Below are positions 60,766-64,000 of a DNA stretch of 64,000 bases, one piece after another. A program made the position numbers and the translations under genes. Origin of the DNA: Microbispora siamensis (GTDB taxonomy: Bacteria > Actinomycetota > Actinomycetes > Streptosporangiales > Streptosporangiaceae); assembly GCF_016863095.1 (NCBI RefSeq), contig NZ_BOOF01000009.1, positions 62,001 to 126,000 of the forward strand, given 5' to 3'. The notes under the pieces are model-generated. The model had not been told where the DNA came from. It saw only the letters and a list, made by a program, of their open reading frames with translations, and did not search any database. Numbering within the stretch: the first letter of the stretch is position 1; each line of letters starts with the position of its first letter.

Positions 60766-61545
60766 ATGGCGATGTACGTCCCCCTCGGCCAGGGCCGATA
60801 CCAGGCGACAGAGCACACGCAGGGGCCGTGGGACCCACGGCATCAGCACATGGGACCCGTCACCGCGCTGCTGGTGCACGAGCTCGCCCGCGTCACCGGC
60901 CGCTCCTCCGGCCTTCCTCTGGCCCGGCTGGCGGTGGACGTGTTCGCCCCCGTTCCGGTGGCGGAGCTGGAGGTGCGCACCGAAATGATCAGGGACGGCA
61001 GGCGCGTGCAGTGCCTCGGCGCCTCCGTCACCTCCGGCGGGCGTGAGCTGGTCAGGGCGACCGCGTGGCGTATCAGGGAGGCCGGCAGCCCGGCGAGCGA
61101 GGCCGCGCCGCCGCCCGCGCCGGTTCCGCCGCCGGCCCCGGACGACGCGGAGTCGTGGATCGCGCGGGGCTTCGGGTATGGCAGGGCCACGGACTGGCGG
61201 TTCGTCAAGGGCTCCCCGGACGAGGCCGGGCCCGCCGTCGCGTGGGGCAGGGCCCGGGTGCCGCTCGTGGAGGGCGAGGAGATCACGCCGCTGGAACGGC
61301 TCGCGATGTTCGCCGACAGCGGCAACGGCATCAGCGGAGTCCTGGACTTCGACGCCTACCTGTTCGCCAACGTTGATCTCACGATCTCGCTGTTCCGCGC
61401 CCCGGAGGGGGAGTGGATCTGCCTGGACGCGGCCACGACGATCGGTCCACGTGGACGCGGGCTGACCCGCACCACGCTGTTCGACCAGTCCGGCGAGGTC
61501 GGCACGGCCACGCAGACGCTGTTCGTCGAGCCCCGGACCACCTGA
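60766..61545 (+). CDS. Thioesterase-family protein (double hotdog, TesB-like)
   Basis: 259 residues. Two hotdog halves: WDPRHQHMGPVTALLVHELA with LARLAVDVFAPVPVAELEV in the first, and PLERLAMFADSGNGISGVLD with FDAYLFANVDLTISLFR in the second, the layout of the actinobacterial TesB-like acyl-CoA thioesterases. An Ala/Pro linker joins them. It likely cleaves acyl-CoA in the cytoplasm. It converges on the sugar dehydrogenase gene with ten bases between. Confidence 0.88.
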   Translation: MAMYVPLGQGRYQATEHTQGPWDPRHQHMGPVTALLVHELARVTGRSSGLPLARLAVDVFAPVPVAELEVRTEMIRDGRRVQCLGASVTSGGRELVRATAWRIREAGSPASEAAPPPAPVPPPAPDDAESWIARGFGYGRATDWRFVKGSPDEAGPAVAWGRARVPLVEGEEITPLERLAMFADSGNGISGVLDFDAYLFANVDLTISLFRAPEGEWICLDAATTIGPRGRGLTRTTLFDQSGEVGTATQTLFVEPRTT

Positions 61546-61555
61546 TCCCGTAGCG

Positions 61556-63040
61556 TCAGGCGGCCGTACAGGTGATGGGCGACGGCACCTCGACGGTGCC
61601 ACCCGACCAGCCGACCGCGAAGTCCAGCGTCACCGACGCGCCCGGCGGCAGCGCGCCGTTCCAGGGTTGGTTGGTGACGGTCACCGTGGCTCCCGGCGGG
61701 GTGTAGCCGCCGTCCCACATCTGCACGTAGCTCAGGCCGTTGGGGACCTTGAAGGTGACGGTCCACGAGGAGATGGGCAGCGTTCCGGTGTTCCGCACCG
61801 TCAGCTCGCCCCGGGAGGCCGCCGTCCACGTGAGGATGAACCGGATCGTCGCTTCGCACGAGCGTGTCCCCGGGGATGGCGACGGGCTCGGCGAGGGTGA
61901 GGCGCTGAGCGACGGTGAGGGGGACGGGCCGGAGGACGGCCACGGGCTGCCGACGGGTGGGATCCGGATGATCCGGTCGTCGGGGAACGGCGTCCACGGG
62001 CCGTTTCCGGGGACCGTCCCGGTGCCGTCGTGGTTGCTCGTCGTCACCCAGAGCCAGCCGTCCGGACCGAGGGCCACGGTGCGCAGCCGTCCGTACTTCC
62101 CCTGGAGCTCGGCTACCGGGGTGCCCACCGTGCCGCTCGCGGCCGGCACCGCCCACACCCGCGTCCCGCGCAGGGCCGCGGCGAAGAGCGTGCCGTTGGC
62201 GTAAGCGAGGCCGCTGGGCGACGCGTCGGCCGGGCGCCAGGTCACGAGCGGGTCGCGCCAGCGGGTGTCGCCGCATACGCCCTGGCAGGCCGGCCAGCCG
62301 TAGTTGCCGCGCGGGACGATGTAGTTGAGTTCGTCCCAGGCGTCCTCGCCGAACTCCGTGGCGTACAGCCGGCCGGCCGTGTCCCAGGCGAGTCCCTGCA
62401 CGTTGCGGTGGCCGTAGCTGTAGACCGGCAGGCCGGGAAACGGGTTGTCCGGAGGGACCGTGCCGTCGGGCCTGATGCGCAGGATCTTGCCGGCCAGGCT
62501 GCCCGGGTTCTGCGCGTTCTCGCGGACTCCGGCGTCGCCGGTGGCGACGTACAGCATGCCGTCGGGGCCGAACGCGATCCGCCCGCCGTTGCCGGACTGG
62601 GCGCGGGGAATGCCGCTGAGGACGACCTGCTGCACGTCGGGGTAGTTCCACCGGAACCGGACCACGCGGTTGTCGGAGGCGGTGGTGAAGTAGACGTAGA
62701 CGAACTGGTCCTGCACGAAGGTGGGGGACAGGGCGATGCCGAGCAGGCCGCCGTCGCCCGTCGCCGACACGTTCCTGATGGTGGTCACCCGCGCGGGCGT
62801 GTATCCCGGGGACACCCGCATGATGTTCGCCGTGCCGCGTTCGGTCACGAGGGCGGTGCCGTCGGGCAGGAAGGCCATCCCCCAGGGGGTCAGCAGCCCC
62901 GTCACGGCGACCTGTGCCCGGGTGAAGTCGAACCCGCCGGTGGCCGCTCCCGCGGGGGCCGGCCGGGTCACGACGAGCGCCGCGACGGCGGTCACGGCGC
63001 AGAGGACGGTCGCGAGTGCCGCGGACAGGCGCTTGGGCAT
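61556..63040 (-). CDS. Secreted glucose/sorbosone dehydrogenase-type beta-propeller with CBM2
   Basis: 494 residues from ATG 63040 (GGGAG six bases upstream). Signal peptide to about residue 33. A PQQ-type (GSDH) six-blade propeller at about 35-375 with GMAFLPDGTALVTERGTANI, GDGGLLGIALSP, NGGRIAFGPDGMLYVATGDAG and YGHRNVQGLAWD. A Ser-Pro linker leads to a C-terminal CBM2 with end Cys residues (SCEATIRF, PITCTAA). It may oxidise sugars at the cellulose surface and feed electrons outward. Whether PQQ is bound is unknown. Confidence 0.9.
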   Translation of the reverse strand: MPKRLSAALATVLCAVTAVAALVVTRPAPAGAATGGFDFTRAQVAVTGLLTPWGMAFLPDGTALVTERGTANIMRVSPGYTPARVTTIRNVSATGDGGLLGIALSPTFVQDQFVYVYFTTASDNRVVRFRWNYPDVQQVVLSGIPRAQSGNGGRIAFGPDGMLYVATGDAGVRENAQNPGSLAGKILRIRPDGTVPPDNPFPGLPVYSYGHRNVQGLAWDTAGRLYATEFGEDAWDELNYIVPRGNYGWPACQGVCGDTRWRDPLVTWRPADASPSGLAYANGTLFAAALRGTRVWAVPAASGTVGTPVAELQGKYGRLRTVALGPDGWLWVTTSNHDGTGTVPGNGPWTPFPDDRIIRIPPVGSPWPSSGPSPSPSLSASPSPSPSPSPGTRSCEATIRFILTWTAASRGELTVRNTGTLPISSWTVTFKVPNGLSYVQMWDGGYTPPGATVTVTNQPWNGALPPGASVTLDFAVGWSGGTVEVPSPITCTAA

Positions 63041-63157
63041 CACACGCTCCCGGGAGGGGACGGGCTACCGGCTCGTCACCCATCGAAAGCGTCCGCCACG
63101 GCCGAGGCAATCGACCGGATACCCTTCCGGCGGCCTGCGCGTTCGTCCGCCGGTGAG

Positions 63158-63166
63158 GAAACTTTC
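63158..63166. promoter_or_regulatory. GAAACTTTC palindrome upstream of the CBM2 dehydrogenase gene
   Basis: 118 bases upstream of the start at 63040, in the 140-bp gap between the two dehydrogenase genes. Confidence 0.55.
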
Positions 63167-63180
63167 AGACCCCGCGACGG

Positions 63181-64000
63181 TCAGCGGGCCGCGGGCGGGA
63201 CGCGGATGATCCGGTCGTCGTCGGCGGCCGGGGTCCCTCTGCCGTCGCGGTTGCTCGTCGCCACCCAGAGCGAGCAGTCGGGCCCGACGGCCACGGTGCG
63301 CAGCCGACCGTACGTTCCCTGGAACTCGGCCACCGGGGTGCCCGCCGTGCCGCCGCTGATCGGCACCGTCCACAGCCGCGTCCCGCGCAGGGCCGCGGCG
63401 AAGAGCGTGCCCTTGCCGTACGCGAGCCCGCTGGGCGACGCCTCGGCGGGGCTCCAGGTCACGAGGGGATCGGTGAAGCGCGGGTCGGAGCACACGCCCT
63501 CGCAGATCGGCCAGCCGTAGTTGCGGCCGGGGAGGATGCGGTTGAGCTCGTCCCAGGTGTTCTGGCCGAACTCCGTCGCGTACATCCGGCCGCTCTCGTC
63601 CCAGGCCAGCCCCTGCACGTTGCGATGGCCGTAGCTGTAGACCGGCGAGCCGGCGAACGGGTTGTCCACGGGCACCGTGCCGTCGGGCCTGACGCGCAGG
63701 ATCTTGCCGCCCAGGCTGTTCAGGTTCTGGGCGTTGGCCGAGTTCCCGGCGTCGCCGGTGCCCACGTACAGCCTTCCGTCCGGGCCGAACGCGATCCGCC
63801 CGCCGTTGTGGGTCGAGGCGCGGGGGATGCCGGTGAGGATCGGCTGCTGCGTCTGGGGCGAGCTCAGCCGGAACCGGACCACCCGGTTGTCGGAGGCGCT
63901 CGTGTAGTACGCGTAGACCCACTGATCCAGGGCGTAGACCGGGGAGACCGCGATGCCGAGCAGGCCACCCTCGCCCCCGGGCGACACGTTCGGGACCGTG
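63181..64000 (-). CDS. Second glucose/sorbosone dehydrogenase-type protein, C-terminal part
   Basis: The gene runs off the right edge; 272 codons are visible. Same propeller pattern as its neighbour (GEGGLLGIAVSP, NGGRIAFGPDGRLYVGTGDAG, YGHRNVQGLAWDESGRMYAT, RIIRVPPAAR) and clearly a tandem duplicate. It stops after the last blade, with no linker or CBM2, so only one of the two copies is tethered to cellulose. Confidence 0.9.
   Translation of the reverse strand, partial: TVPNVSPGGEGGLLGIAVSPVYALDQWVYAYYTSASDNRVVRFRLSSPQTQQPILTGIPRASTHNGGRIAFGPDGRLYVGTGDAGNSANAQNLNSLGGKILRVRPDGTVPVDNPFAGSPVYSYGHRNVQGLAWDESGRMYATEFGQNTWDELNRILPGRNYGWPICEGVCSDPRFTDPLVTWSPAEASPSGLAYGKGTLFAAALRGTRLWTVPISGGTAGTPVAEFQGTYGRLRTVAVGPDCSLWVATSNRDGRGTPAADDDRIIRVPPAAR

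Overview
The window is high-GC DNA of a filamentous-type actinomycete. The evidence is the codon bias, many GTG starts and leaderless promoters, two DUF574-type methyltransferases, Ser/Thr kinases, an XRE/DUF5753-type regulator, a wax-ester synthase, and a secreted cellulase/xylanase set whose GH48 promoter carries the 14-bp palindrome TGGGAGCGCTCCCA known from Thermobifida CelR. A member of the Streptosporangiales is the best guess; no rRNA or tRNA is present to prove it. No CRISPR array or prophage was seen.

Layout. 1-7.8 kb: start of an acyl-CoA carboxylase beta subunit, a membrane Ser/Thr kinase with a spore-associated-protein-like outer domain, a GlcD-type FAD oxidase, a secreted M6 protease and a DAG-kinase-like lipid kinase. 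7.8-15.2 kb: a SWIM protein plus SNF2 helicase pair, a Cys-less isochorismatase-fold protein, a decayed stretch with a transposase-like fragment, and a divergent TetR/FAD-monooxygenase pair. 15.2-22.8 kb: a redox operon (ferric-reductase-like membrane flavoprotein, FMN-binding protein with SGAT motif, ApbE flavinyltransferase) divergent from a two-component system followed by a single-polypeptide fusion of a Ser/Thr kinase to a 14-TM-type MFS exporter. 23.2-29 kb: cellulose locus with a lone secreted CBM2 protein, GH9-CBM3c-CBM2 endoglucanase and CBM2-GH48 exocellulase. 29.1-31.4 kb: holin-like/DUF3618/YihY membrane operon. 31.5-33.6 kb: CGNR regulator divergent from a 42-aa ORF coupled to a phosphotriesterase-like enzyme, then two tandem genes for tiny secreted peptides ending in His-Cys-Cys. 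33.8-36.9 kb: MaoC, acyl-CoA dehydrogenase, HIT protein and haloalkane dehalogenase. 36.9-43.8 kb: LytS/LytTR signalling pair (with a Uma2 gene between them) leading into two DUF485-SSS symporter pairs, the second with a CRP-type palindrome. 43.9-50.1 kb: TetR regulator, WS/DGAT acyltransferase, DUF574 methyltransferase, XRE regulator and PolX. 50.1-51.7 kb: decayed IS200/IS605 element. 51.7-64 kb: lipoprotein esterase, GNAT, a second DUF574 methyltransferase, GH10-CBM13 xylanase, radical SAM protein, aldo/keto reductase, MBL-fold protein, GNAT, thioesterase and two sugar/sorbosone dehydrogenases (one with CBM2).

How parts may work together: the GH9, GH48, GH10, lone CBM2 and CBM2-dehydrogenase genes form a plant-biomass toolkit. 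Two kinds of palindrome recur at these loci: TGGGAGCGCTCCCA at GH48, and GAAA(C/G)TTTC at GH48, GH10, the sugar dehydrogenase and, unexpectedly, a DUF574 methyltransferase. Least familiar items: the kinase-MFS fusion, the twin HCC mini-peptides, the paired covarying hairpins between GH48 and GH9, and the CGNR operator with its coupled small ORF.
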